Shown here piece after piece: positions 43,225 to 51,048 of a stretch of DNA of 56,390 nt; the first letter of the stretch is position 1, and each line of letters opens with the position of its first letter. The stretch is from an uncultured Clostridium sp. (GTDB taxonomy: Bacteria > Bacillota > Clostridia > Lachnospirales > Lachnospiraceae), in NCBI GenBank assembly GCA_900547035.1, contig URFM01000019.1, positions 1-56,390 of the forward strand. Direction: 5' to 3'. Both the position numbers and the translations under genes were made by a program. The notes beneath the pieces are model-generated. The model did not search any database, had not been told where the DNA came from, and was given only the letters and a program-made list of their open reading frames with translations.

Positions 43225-44148
43225 ATGTACTATTTTATTGTGAATCCCAATGCCGGATGGGGGAAGGGCGGCAGGGTTTGGCGAGTCCTGTCCTGCTATA
43301 TGGAAAAGCATCAAGTGGAATATGAAGCCTATCTTACCACAGAAAAGGGCGATGCCAGAAACATTGCCAGAAAATTGACTGCCGGAAGAAAGGAACCTAT
43401 GATACTCATTGGAGTGGGCGGGGACGGCACCATGAATGAGTTGGTGGACGGCCTGGTTTTTGGCGCCCATTTGACCTTGGGATACATTCCGGCCGGCTCG
43501 GCCAACGACTTTAGGAGAGGGCTGAGGCTGACCTCCAATCCGGTAAAGGGACTGAAACGGATTGTGGCGGCCAGACGCCATCGGCTGCTGGATTACGGCA
43601 TTATCTCTTATGGAGAACAGGAGGTGGAGCATCGGCGCTTCCTGGTCAGCACTGGTATAGGGCTGGATGCGGCTGTATGTCAGGAGATTGCGGAAAAACG
43701 TTTGAATCGGCGACGACTGTTTCCGTTTGGAAAGTCTCTTTCTTATATTTTGGCGGGATTGGGACAGATTATTAAATGCCGTCCATGCAAAGGCTATATT
43801 ATACTGGATGGAGTGCGGAGGGTGGAGTTTAACCACATCGCTTTTATCGCATGCCATATTCAGCCCTATGAGGGAGGCGGATTTAAGATGGCCCCCGGGG
43901 CGGATCACAGTGACGGCCGGTTGACGATTTGTGTGGCCAGCCATGCATCAAAAAGGAAGCTGCTGTCAGTTTTCTGGGAAGCTTTTAAGGGAGGACGAAG
44001 GCAGAAAGGAATCCGCTGCTATGAGTGTCTGGAAGCAGTGATTCATACGGAGCGCCTTCTGCCTGTACATGCAGACGGAGAAAGCTGCGGACTACACGAC
44101 GACCTGCAGGTGTCCTGTGTTCCAAGAAAAGTGCGGATTGTAGGATAA
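43225..44148 (+). CDS. Diacylglycerol-kinase-family (YegS/LCB5-like) lipid kinase
   Basis: 307-aa kinase of the DAGK catalytic superfamily. The N-terminal domain has [13 protein letters not shown] and the nucleotide-binding [15 protein letters not shown] with [12 protein letters not shown]. The C-terminal beta-sandwich has [10 protein letters not shown] and [12 protein letters not shown]. It probably phosphorylates diacylglycerol, recycling it to phosphatidic acid. AGGAGG precedes the ATG. An extended -10 (TGATATACT, 43186-43194) lies 30 bases upstream. A strong hairpin separates it from ispF. Confidence 0.9.
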   Translation: MYYFIVNPNAGWGKGGRVWRVLSCYMEKHQVEYEAYLTTEKGDARNIARKLTAGRKEPMILIGVGGDGTMNELVDGLVFGAHLTLGYIPAGSANDFRRGLRLTSNPVKGLKRIVAARRHRLLDYGIISYGEQEVEHRRFLVSTGIGLDAAVCQEIAEKRLNRRRLFPFGKSLSYILAGLGQIIKCRPCKGYIILDGVRRVEFNHIAFIACHIQPYEGGGFKMAPGADHSDGRLTICVASHASKRKLLSVFWEAFKGGRRQKGIRCYECLEAVIHTERLLPVHADGESCGLHDDLQVSCVPRKVRIVG

Positions 44149-44195
44149 AGAATGCATCCGAGCGTACACGAAGAGGACGCTTGGAAGCTGGCACA

Positions 44196-44236
44196 GGAGG
44201 CGCATTGCCTGGAGGAGATTCCGGCAGTGCGCCTCC
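44196..44236. other. Long intercistronic hairpin between the lipid kinase and ispF genes
   Basis: GGAGGCGCA (44196-44204) and TGCGCCTCC (44228-44236) pair perfectly. The stem continues inward through TTGCC/GGCAG and GGA/TTC to a total of about 17 paired positions. No T run follows on either strand. It lies in a 155-base gap that also contains an open 32-codon frame (44152-44250, MHPSVHEED...) with a weak RBS. I cannot say whether this is translated. Confidence 0.5.
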
Positions 44237-44303
44237 GCTGTGGTGGTTAGAAATGTGTGAGCTAGAAATGGAAGCGCCGGGCAATGGGCGGGAAAGGAGT
44301 AAT

Positions 44304-44852
44304 ATGAGAATTGGACAGGGATATGATGTGCATCGTTTGACAGAGGGGAGGGATCTGATCCTGGGAGGGGTGAAGATCCCATATGAAAAAGGGCTGCTGG
44401 GTCATTCAGATGCGGACGTGCTGGTTCATGCGGTGATGGACGCGCTTTTGGGCGCAGCGGCCCTGGGGGATATTGGCCAGCATTTTCCGGACACGGATCC
44501 GGCTTATAAAGGAATTTCCAGTATCTCTCTTCTGGAACATGTAGGGGAACTGTTGGAGGAGAAGGGATATGTGGTGGAAAATATCGACGCTACCATTATT
44601 GCCCAGAGACCTAAGCTGGCTGCCTATCGGCCTCAGATGGCAGAGAAGATCGCCAAAGCTCTTAAACTGGAGCCAGGAAGAGTTAGCGTGAAGGCGACTA
44701 CGGAGGAAGGCCTGGGATTTACCGGCGCGGGGGAGGGAATCGCGGCCCAGGCAATTACCCTGTTGACGGAAGCCGCAGATTACTGCTATGATAGTAAAAT
44801 CACCGGTACTGGCTGCGAGAGCTGCGGAGGCTGTCAGCAGAATCAAATGTAA
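44304..44852 (+). CDS. ispF: 2-C-methyl-D-erythritol 2,4-cyclodiphosphate synthase, with Cys-rich C-terminal tail
   Basis: Methylerythritol-phosphate pathway enzyme for isoprenoids. The core has [16 protein letters not shown], the zinc ligands in GYDVH and [32 protein letters not shown] and [11 protein letters not shown]. The protein is 182 aa, about 20 longer than usual, because of a C-terminal extension ending [15 protein letters not shown]. The ATG at 44304 follows GGAAAGGAG; the open frame extends 5' into the lipid kinase region without meaning. cysS follows by 46 bases, an order common in clostridia. Confidence 0.95.
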   Translation: MRIGQGYDVHRLTEGRDLILGGVKIPYEKGLLGHSDADVLVHAVMDALLGAAALGDIGQHFPDTDPAYKGISSISLLEHVGELLEEKGYVVENIDATIIAQRPKLAAYRPQMAEKIAKALKLEPGRVSVKATTEEGLGFTGAGEGIAAQAITLLTEAADYCYDSKITGTGCESCGGCQQNQM

Positions 44853-44898
44853 ATTGACCGGAATTTGAGGAAAGGAAAGCTTCAAGGAGAGGAAAGCC

Positions 44899-46308
44899 AT
44901 GAAAATTTATAATACGCTCAGCAGAAGAAAAGAAGAGTTTGTACCCCTGACCCCTGGCCAGGTGAAGATGTACGTGTGCGGTCCCACGGTATACAATCTA
45001 ATTCATATTGGAAATGCACGCCCTATGATTGTATTTGACACAGTGCGTCGGTATTTTGAATACAAGGGATATGAAGTACGATACGTTTCCAATTTTACAG
45101 ACGTGGATGATAAAATTATAAAAAAAGCCAACGAGGAAGGAGTGGACGCCGACACCATCTCCAAACGTTATATCACGGAGTGCAAAAAGGATATGGAAGC
45201 CCTGAATGTAAAGCCCGCTACGGTTCATCCCCTGGCTACGGAAGAAATTGGCGGTATGGAGGATATGATTCAGGTGCTGATTGGCAAGGGGCACGCCTAT
45301 GTGGCTAAGGACGGAACGGTTTATTTCAGAACCAGCTCCTTTAAGGATTACGGAAAGCTGTCCCATAAGAACCTGGATGAGCTCCAGTCCGGCTTCCGCG
45401 AGATTAAGGTAACCGGCGAGGAGGGAAAGGAAGATCCCAACGACTTTGTGCTTTGGAAGCCCAAGAAAGAAGGGGAGCCCTTCTGGAAGTCACCCTGGTG
45501 CCAGGGGCGCCCGGGCTGGCACATCGAGTGCTCCGTGATGGCGAAGAAATATTTGGGAGACCAGATTGACATTCACGCGGGAGGAGAGGATTTGATTTTC
45601 CCGCATCATGAGAATGAAATTGCCCAGAGTGAGTCCGCTAACGAAAAGCCTTTTGCTACCTATTGGATGCACAACGGATTTTTAAATATCGACAATAAGA
45701 AGATGTCCAAATCCCTGGGGAATTTCTTTACGGTTCGGGAAATCGGCGAGAAGTACGACCTGCAGGTGCTGCGTTTCTTCATGCTCAGCGCCCATTACCG
45801 CAGTCCGGTAAACTTCAGCGCAGACCTGATGGAGGCCTCTAAAAACGGTCTGGAGCGGATAGTGACCTGTGTGGGACGTCTGAAAGATCTGGAGGCTAAG
45901 GCGGATGGCGCGGCAGAAACCTGCGCGGAGCAGAACCAGATGGCTCAGGCAGATGAGCTTCGCAGGAAATACGAGGCTGCCATGGAGGACGACTTTAACA
46001 CGGCGGACGCCATTTCCGCTGTTTTTGAACTGGTGAAGCTGGCTAATTCCACCGCGGATGAGAACAGCACCAAGGCGTATGTTTCCTATTTAAAGAAAAT
46101 GATCGAGGAGCTCTGCGATGTGCTGGGCCTGATTACGGAGAAGAAAGAGGAGGCCCTGGACAGCCAGGTGGAGGAGATGATTGCCGCCAGACAGCAGGCC
46201 AGAAAGGAAAAGAATTTTGCTCTGGCGGACCAGATCCGGGGACAGCTTCTGGAAATGGGCATCGTGCTGGAGGATACCAGAGAGGGCGTAAAGTGGAAGA
46301 GAATTTAA
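44899..46308 (+). CDS. cysS: Cysteinyl-tRNA synthetase
   Basis: Charges tRNA-Cys. The 469-aa class I synthetase has YVCGPTVYNLIHIGNARP (HIGH-type motif HIGN, with a zinc Cys at CGPTVYN), the zinc-site residues in WHIECS and HAGGEDLIFPHHENE, and the KMSKS loop (KKMSKSLGN). The C-terminal helical domain is of normal length. AGGAGAGGA precedes the ATG. The end overlaps mrnC by 16 bases. Confidence 0.97.
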   Translation: MKIYNTLSRRKEEFVPLTPGQVKMYVCGPTVYNLIHIGNARPMIVFDTVRRYFEYKGYEVRYVSNFTDVDDKIIKKANEEGVDADTISKRYITECKKDMEALNVKPATVHPLATEEIGGMEDMIQVLIGKGHAYVAKDGTVYFRTSSFKDYGKLSHKNLDELQSGFREIKVTGEEGKEDPNDFVLWKPKKEGEPFWKSPWCQGRPGWHIECSVMAKKYLGDQIDIHAGGEDLIFPHHENEIAQSESANEKPFATYWMHNGFLNIDNKKMSKSLGNFFTVREIGEKYDLQVLRFFMLSAHYRSPVNFSADLMEASKNGLERIVTCVGRLKDLEAKADGAAETCAEQNQMAQADELRRKYEAAMEDDFNTADAISAVFELVKLANSTADENSTKAYVSYLKKMIEELCDVLGLITEKKEEALDSQVEEMIAARQQARKEKNFALADQIRGQLLEMGIVLEDTREGVKWKRI

Positions 46309-46796
46309 ACCTGGATGAGCTTTTGCAGTATTACCGGGAGTCTATGGATATGGAAAAGGTGGATCCGGCTGTCTACTCTCCTCTGGTTCTTGCCTATATT
46401 GGGGATGGAGTATACGAGGTAATGATTCGGGCAAAGGTGATTAACCGAGGCAGCATGCAGGTGAATAAGATGCACAAGCACAGTGCCATGCTGGTAAAGG
46501 CTTCTGCTCAGGCGGCGCTGATTCAGGCCATCGAGCCGGATCTGACAGCCCAAGAGCATGCGGTTTATAAGCGCGGGCGCAATGCAAAGTCCGCTACCGT
46601 AGCCAAGAATGCTTCTGTAATCGACTACCGGAAAGCTACGGGATTTGAGGCGCTGGTGGGCTGGCTGTTTTTGAACGGACAGTATAAGCGTTTGACAGAC
46701 CTGGTCAGTGTGGGATTAAAACGGACGGGGCTTATGCCGCAGCCGGAGGGAAATTTCAGAAAAGATGAAGGAGATACAACCAATCATGAGATATGA
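46293..46796 (+). CDS. mrnC: Mini-ribonuclease III
   Basis: Processes 23S rRNA precursors. At 167 aa it consists of the RNase III catalytic domain only, without the dsRNA-binding domain: VYSPLVLAYIGDGVYEVMIRAKVI carries the acidic signature, then RNAKSATVAKNASVIDYRKATGFEALVGWLFLNG. The GTG at 46293 is used since the frame overlaps the cysS stop and a GAGGG lies upstream. The order cysS-mrnC-rlmB is conserved in Firmicutes and supports the call. Confidence 0.93.
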   Translation: MEENLNLDELLQYYRESMDMEKVDPAVYSPLVLAYIGDGVYEVMIRAKVINRGSMQVNKMHKHSAMLVKASAQAALIQAIEPDLTAQEHAVYKRGRNAKSATVAKNASVIDYRKATGFEALVGWLFLNGQYKRLTDLVSVGLKRTGLMPQPEGNFRKDEGDTTNHEI

Positions 46797-47532
46797 AGAG
46801 CTGACCATAGAGGGGCGCAATGCGGTACTGGAGGCCTTTCGGTCCGGCAAAACCATTGACAAACTGTTTGTTTTGGACGGCTGTCAGGACGGACCAGTGC
46901 GGACAATTCTTCGGGAAGCCAAAAAGCAGGATACTATTATAAACTTTGTCTCCAGGGAACGCCTGGATCAAATTTCAGGAACCGGCAAGCATCAGGGAGT
47001 CATTGCCTATGCCGCCGCCTATGCCTACGGGGAGGTGGATGATATGCTGGCTCTGGCCAGGGAGAAAGGGGAACCGCCGTTTCTTTTCCTTCTGGACGGA
47101 ATCGAGGATCCTCATAATCTTGGCGCAATTATTCGGACGGCCAACCTGGCTGGGGCTCATGGTGTGATTATTCCCAAACGGAGGGCGGTTGGCCTTACGG
47201 CAACCGTAGCAAAAACCTCTGCCGGAGCTTTGAATTATACGCCGGTGGCGAGGGTGACTAACTTGACCCAGACGATGGAGGAACTGAAAAAGGAAGGAAT
47301 GTGGTTTGTCTGCGCGGATATGGGCGGAGAGACGATGTACCGCCTGAACCTGACAGGTCCAATCGGCCTGGTGATTGGAAATGAGGGAGAGGGCGTCAGC
47401 CGTCTGGTGAAGGAACACTGCGATTTGACTGCATCGATTCCTATGAAGGGAGATATTGATTCCCTGAACGCTTCCGTGGCTGCCGGCGTTTTGGCCTATG
47501 AGATTGTCCGCCAGAGATTGAAGATCCGGTAA
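46786..47532 (+). CDS. rlmB: 23S rRNA (guanosine-2'-O)-methyltransferase, TrmH/RlmB family
   Basis: SPOUT methyltransferase, 248 aa. The N-terminal substrate-binding domain (EGRNAVLEAFRSGKTIDKLFV, GTGKHQGVIA) is followed by the knot domain: LLDGIEDPHNLGAIIRTANLAGAHGVI, GLVIGNEGEGVSRLV and IPMKGDIDSLNASVAAGVLAYE. The ATG at 46786 has AAGGAG ten bases upstream, inside the end of mrnC; the ATG at 46765 is a poorer choice. The 129 bases after it, up to ldh, show no clear element. Confidence 0.93.
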   Translation: MRYEELTIEGRNAVLEAFRSGKTIDKLFVLDGCQDGPVRTILREAKKQDTIINFVSRERLDQISGTGKHQGVIAYAAAYAYGEVDDMLALAREKGEPPFLFLLDGIEDPHNLGAIIRTANLAGAHGVIIPKRRAVGLTATVAKTSAGALNYTPVARVTNLTQTMEELKKEGMWFVCADMGGETMYRLNLTGPIGLVIGNEGEGVSRLVKEHCDLTASIPMKGDIDSLNASVAAGVLAYEIVRQRLKIR

Positions 47533-47661
47533 GCTTTTAGAAAGGGACGGCTTTGGAAAAATGCCGGCAGAAAGCGCATAGAGATTCGGCAAAAGGCGCA
47601 TCTTAACTGTGGATGAAAGACAACAGAGACAGTCCGAGATGGAATAGAAGGAGCGTGAAAA

Positions 47662-48609
47662 ATGAAAATCGATAAAAGGAAAGTGGTAATTGTAGGAACT
47701 GGGATGGTGGGAATGAGTTATGCCTACTGTCTGTTAAATCAGTCGGTCTGCGACGAGCTGGTTCTGATTGACGTGAATAAGACCAGAGCGGAGGGAGAGG
47801 CGATGGATTTGAACCATGGTCTGGCCTTTGCGAATTCCAGTATGCGTATTTACGCAGGTGAGTACGGAGACTGTGAGGATGCGGATATTGTAGTAATCTG
47901 CGCGGGAGTGGCGCAGAAGCCGGACGAGACCAGACTGGATTTGCTGAAACGCAATGCGGAGGTATTTCGCTCGATTATTGATCCGGTGACTGCATCCGGA
48001 TTTAATGGCATTTTCCTGGTGGCAACCAACCCGGTGGACATTATGACCCGGATTACCTGTGTGCTGTCCGGCTTTAATCCGCGCAGAGTTCTGGGAAGTG
48101 GAACTACACTGGATTCAGCCAGACTTCGGTATCTGATCGGCGATTACCTGAAGGTGGACCCAAGAAATGTTCATGCCTATGTCATGGGTGAGCATGGAGA
48201 CAGTGAGTTTGTGCCCTGGAGTCAGGCCCTGGTTTCTACCAAGTCGATTTTGGAGTTGTGCCGGGAGTCGGGCGGCGCGATTCAGGAGGAACGGCTGGCA
48301 CAGATTGAGGAGGAGGTACGTACTGCCGCTTACAAGATTATTGAGGCTAAGAAAGCCACCTACTACGGCATTGGAATGGCCCTTACCCGGATTACCAAAG
48401 CGATTCTGGGAGATGAGCACAGTGTTCTTACAGTATCCGCCATGCTGCGGGGAGATTTCGGTCAGAGGGATGTCTTCGTAGGCGTTCCCTGTATCATCAA
48501 CCAGAATGGGATTCAGAAAGTGCTGCCGCTGTCGCTGACGGAGGAGGAGATGAAAAAGCTGGAGGATTCCTGCAATACGCTTCGCACCAGCTTTGAAGGG
48601 ATATTTTAG
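47662..48609 (+). CDS. ldh: L-lactate dehydrogenase
   Basis: Reduces pyruvate to L-lactate, regenerating NAD. The 315-aa protein has the NAD-binding VVIVGTGMVGMSYAY, the loop with QKPDETRLDLLKRN, the catalytic pair in MGEHGDSEF (His) and SGTTLDSARLRYLIG (Asp/Arg). AAGGAG precedes the ATG. It is monocistronic, closed by the terminator at 48624-48661. The end-product role fits a fermentative anaerobe. Confidence 0.95.
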   Translation: MKIDKRKVVIVGTGMVGMSYAYCLLNQSVCDELVLIDVNKTRAEGEAMDLNHGLAFANSSMRIYAGEYGDCEDADIVVICAGVAQKPDETRLDLLKRNAEVFRSIIDPVTASGFNGIFLVATNPVDIMTRITCVLSGFNPRRVLGSGTTLDSARLRYLIGDYLKVDPRNVHAYVMGEHGDSEFVPWSQALVSTKSILELCRESGGAIQEERLAQIEEEVRTAAYKIIEAKKATYYGIGMALTRITKAILGDEHSVLTVSAMLRGDFGQRDVFVGVPCIINQNGIQKVLPLSLTEEEMKKLEDSCNTLRTSFEGIF

Positions 48610-48623
48610 AGAAATGAAGTTTG

Positions 48624-48661
48624 AGCAGGCTGTCTCGAGAACAGGGCAGCCTGCTTTTTAC
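48624..48661 (+). terminator. Terminator of ldh
   Basis: GCAGGCTG (48632 region) pairs with CAGCCTGC, then TTTTT. It touches the last codons of the convergent DUF4397 gene. Confidence 0.85.
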
Positions 48662-49338
48662 GTGTTCACAGCTCCGTCCGAAATTATCGCCATCTGAATT
48701 CCTTCCGGAAGCCAGGTATTTCCTCTCAGGCAAATGGTATAACTGTGTCCAGATTGAAATAAAAAGGACAGAGAGGACAGGGGTCCTCCTCCATTGGGAA
48801 GGAACATGTAGAAGCTTGCGGTTCCCGGCTCCATAAGCCGGTAGGGAGAGGCGCTTCCGAAAGGAAGTTCTTCCCAGAGAAGGCTGCTGCCGCATTGAGC
48901 CACAGAGAGGGAATGATTTTCCATGGCGCCGTTGAATACCCGAAGACAGCACTGGTTTTTGCTGCATTGAGGGGACATGTCCCGCAGGTGAAAGAGCTGA
49001 AGGCCGGTTCTGGAGGAGTCAGAGAGAATGACCGTGGAACAGCCGCCCTGAGGAAAGAGAAGGGATTCCTGAAGCAGCAGAATGGTCGGGTCAGTTCCGT
49101 CTTGCAGGGAAATATTTCGTTTGCCCGGTTCAAGGACATCGTAGCAGGTGAGAAAGCCGGGGAGAAGGGCCGCCGCAAAGGGTTTATGGTCCAGGGAAAT
49201 ATGTACTGGAAAGGGAGCGGTGGTTCCGTTGAAAAATCTTAAAAACCCCATTTGGTCGGGAGAAAGGGGAGAGCCCTGTATATACTCCTGAGGGGATGGA
49301 TGAAGGGCGTATTCTGGTTCTCTGATTGGATCGGACAT
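48658..49338 (-). CDS. DUF4397-domain protein
   Basis: 226 aa. Two DUF4397-like repeats are visible: FLRFFNGTTAPFPVHISLDHKPFAA... then CLRVFNGAMENHSLSV..., each with a strand pattern ending in a Gly-rich turn (LLPGFLTCYDVLEPGKRNI; SPYRLMEPGTASFYM). There is no signal peptide in this reading. The family is often linked to extracellular or spore-surface proteins but its activity is unknown. AGAGG lies before the ATG at 49338. Confidence 0.75.
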   Translation of the reverse strand: MSDPIREPEYALHPSPQEYIQGSPLSPDQMGFLRFFNGTTAPFPVHISLDHKPFAAALLPGFLTCYDVLEPGKRNISLQDGTDPTILLLQESLLFPQGGCSTVILSDSSRTGLQLFHLRDMSPQCSKNQCCLRVFNGAMENHSLSVAQCGSSLLWEELPFGSASPYRLMEPGTASFYMFLPNGGGPLSSLSFLFQSGHSYTICLRGNTWLPEGIQMAIISDGAVNT

Positions 49339-49430
49339 GGAATTACCTCTTTTTGGATTTATTTCAGTATATGCGGGCAGAGGCAGAGGAAGTCCGATAA
49401 ATTTGGCTGGAAAAGTGAGGAAGGATTTGT

Positions 49431-49481
49431 TATACTATAGCTTGCGCGGCCGAAGAATGCCAAGTGGTATTCTCTCAGGCC
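49431..49481 (+). promoter_or_regulatory. azlC promoter -10 and structured leader
   Basis: A TATACT box (49431-49436) is followed by a compact fold: GGCC (49448-49451), AGAAT (49454-49458), a ten-base loop, ATTCT (49469-49473), CTCA and GGCC (49478-49481). The two GGCC segments and AGAAT/ATTCT pair. The strings GCCGAAG and CTCTCAGGC resemble part of the glycine-riboswitch core, but the 5' half of that aptamer is missing. Confidence 0.4.
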
Positions 49482-49511
49482 AAATGATGCAGGAAAGAAG
49501 TTTGACAGAAA

Positions 49512-50219
49512 ATGAAAGAAGCATTTCGTTACGCCCTGATTCGAAGCCTTCCTATTATGCTGGGCTATATTTTTTTGGGAATTGCCTTTGGACTGGTGCT
49601 GCAAAAAGCCGGCTTAAGCCCATGGTGGGCGCTTCTGATCAGTTCGGCAGTCTATGCGGGTTCTATGCAGTTTGCCCTGATCGGAATCTTAACCAGCGGT
49701 CTTGGGGCGGTGACCACTGCCATTATGACCCTTTTAATTAACAGCCGTCACGCCTTTTACGGCCTGACCTTTATCGAACGATTCCAGTCTTTTAAAAAAG
49801 CGTATCCCTATATGGTGTTTTCTCTGACAGACGAAACCTACTCCCTTTTGTGTTCCATGCCCAGGCCGAAGGAGTTTACAGACCGCCAGTGGGATATGGC
49901 GTTCTTTTTTGTCAGCCTTCTGGACCAGTGCTATTGGGTAGCTGGTTCGGTGATCGGAGCTGTGGCGGGACAGCTAATTGCCTTTGACTCGACCGGAATC
50001 GATTTTGCTATGACGGCCCTGTTTGTGGTGATTGCGGTGGATCAATGGAAACAGGCAAGAACTCATCTGCCGGCCATGACGGGCTTTGCATGCGGTATTT
50101 TCTTCCTGGCGCTGATGCGGACGGCTAATTTTATCTTGCCCGCGCTGGCAGCCACGGTAGGTCTGCTTCTGCTTAGCAGGAAAACGATTGAAAAGAAAAT
50201 GGAGGATAAGGGAAAATGA
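49512..50219 (+). CDS. azlC: AzlC-type branched-chain amino acid exporter subunit
   Basis: 235 aa, about six to seven membrane helices. Family marks are RSLPIMLGYIFLGIAFGL, the conserved SSAVYAGSMQFALIG and INSRHAFYGL. With AzlD it forms a two-component exporter of branched-chain amino acids. The ATG is the only start possible since a stop precedes it; the AGGAAAG site is rather far. The stop overlaps azlD as ATGA. Confidence 0.92.
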   Translation: MKEAFRYALIRSLPIMLGYIFLGIAFGLVLQKAGLSPWWALLISSAVYAGSMQFALIGILTSGLGAVTTAIMTLLINSRHAFYGLTFIERFQSFKKAYPYMVFSLTDETYSLLCSMPRPKEFTDRQWDMAFFFVSLLDQCYWVAGSVIGAVAGQLIAFDSTGIDFAMTALFVVIAVDQWKQARTHLPAMTGFACGIFFLALMRTANFILPALAATVGLLLLSRKTIEKKMEDKGK

Positions 50220-50542
50220 GCAGTCAATATGTACTGATTACAGTAGTTATCTGCGCTCTGTGTACTCAGGTGACCAGATGGCTTCCCTTTCTGGTGTTTG
50301 GAAGAAAAAAGGAGCTTCCCCGGTTGGTACGTTATCTGGGAGCCGTTCTTCCGGCAGCTATTATGGCGGTGCTGGTGGTTTATTGCCTGAAGGGAATTAC
50401 ACCCCTTCGTTACCCGTATGGCCTGCCGGAGCTTCTTAGTGTGGCTCTGGTTGTGGTTCTTCATGTGTGGAAAGGCAATACGCTGTTGAGTATTGGAGCG
50501 GGAACCGTGTGCTATATGATCCTGGTTCAGACCGTGTTTTAG
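50216..50542 (+). CDS. azlD: AzlD-type branched-chain amino acid exporter subunit
   Basis: 108 aa with about four membrane helices (YVLITVVICALCTQVTRWLPFLVF, YLGAVLPAAIMAVLVVYCL, ELLSVALVVVLHVW). Partner of AzlC. Its ATG overlaps the azlC stop, so translation is coupled. Confidence 0.92.
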   Translation: MSSQYVLITVVICALCTQVTRWLPFLVFGRKKELPRLVRYLGAVLPAAIMAVLVVYCLKGITPLRYPYGLPELLSVALVVVLHVWKGNTLLSIGAGTVCYMILVQTVF

Positions 50543-50570
50543 AACAAAATAAAAAAATTTTAAAATATTG

Positions 50571-50599
50571 TTGACAAAACAGAAAACGCATGATAATAT
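50571..50599 (+). promoter_or_regulatory. Promoter of tRNA-Thr
   Basis: TTGACA (50571-50576), 17-base spacer, TAATAT (50594-50599), 35 bases before the tRNA. Confidence 0.8.
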
Positions 50600-50634
50600 A
50601 TACGAGGTTCGCGAGAGCGGACAGAAAACAAAAA

Positions 50635-50707
50635 GCTGCTGTGGCTCAGTCGGTAGAGCGTCGCATTGGTAGTGCGGAGGTCACGGGTCCGATTCCCGTC
50701 AGCAGCT
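50635..50707 (+). tRNA. tRNA-Thr (GGU anticodon)
   Basis: Cloverleaf of 73 nt: acceptor GCTGCTG/CAGCAGC, D arm GCTC/GAGC, anticodon stem TCGCA/TGCGG (one wobble pair) with loop TTGGTAG (anticodon GGT), T arm ACGGG/CCCGT. CCA is not encoded. Confidence 0.95.
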
Positions 50708-50728
50708 CTAACAAATAAGGTTCAGAAA

Positions 50729-50761
50729 AGCACGTAAAATCAAGGTTTTGCGTGCTTTTTT
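50729..50761 (+). terminator. Terminator of tRNA-Thr
   Basis: AAAGCACG and CGTGCTTT form the stem, with AAAATC...GGTTTT continuing inside, then TTTTT. Confidence 0.8.
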
Positions 50762-50768
50762 ATTGCTT

Positions 50769-50812
50769 TTACGTAGGTGTTACGTAAGCCTTATGTAAGC
50801 GTTACGTATCCC
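50769..50812. repeat. Four tandem 11-bp TTACGTA repeats
   Basis: TTACGTA (one unit TTATGTA) recurs at 50769, 50780, 50791 and 50802, each followed by four variable bases, giving an exact 11-bp period over 44 bp. It lies between the tRNA-Thr terminator and glnS. The one-turn phasing suggests protein binding along one face of the DNA. Between here and glnS (50813-51048) I see no other clear element. Confidence 0.75.
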
Positions 50813-51048
50813 TAAATTGGGGGAAAATGGCCGTTTTCATTGCTTTCAGGTTAGGAAGGAAAACTGCCGGGGAATAGACATCCATCCTTTTTGCGTGAAA
50901 TTTTCTTCCATCCCCCTTTTCCAACCGCAGGAAATGTGTTATGATTACTTTACTGTTACGGCTGGGGACAGGTTCCTGGTCAGCCGCATATGAATTACAT
51001 GCTCCGCCGAAATAGAGCGGCGGCGGCTTCATAATGGAGGAAAAGTTT

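Noticed and set aside
49443..49511. Glycine riboswitch upstream of azlC
   Set aside because: Only the 3' half of the aptamer core is recognisable. The GGAGAG segment, the P2 hairpin and a P1 partner are missing, so I list it only as an unclassified structured leader.
50708..50812. Integrated element or attachment site at tRNA-Thr
   Set aside because: There is no integrase, no repeated tRNA 3' end and no accessory genes near it. The phased repeats alone do not prove it.
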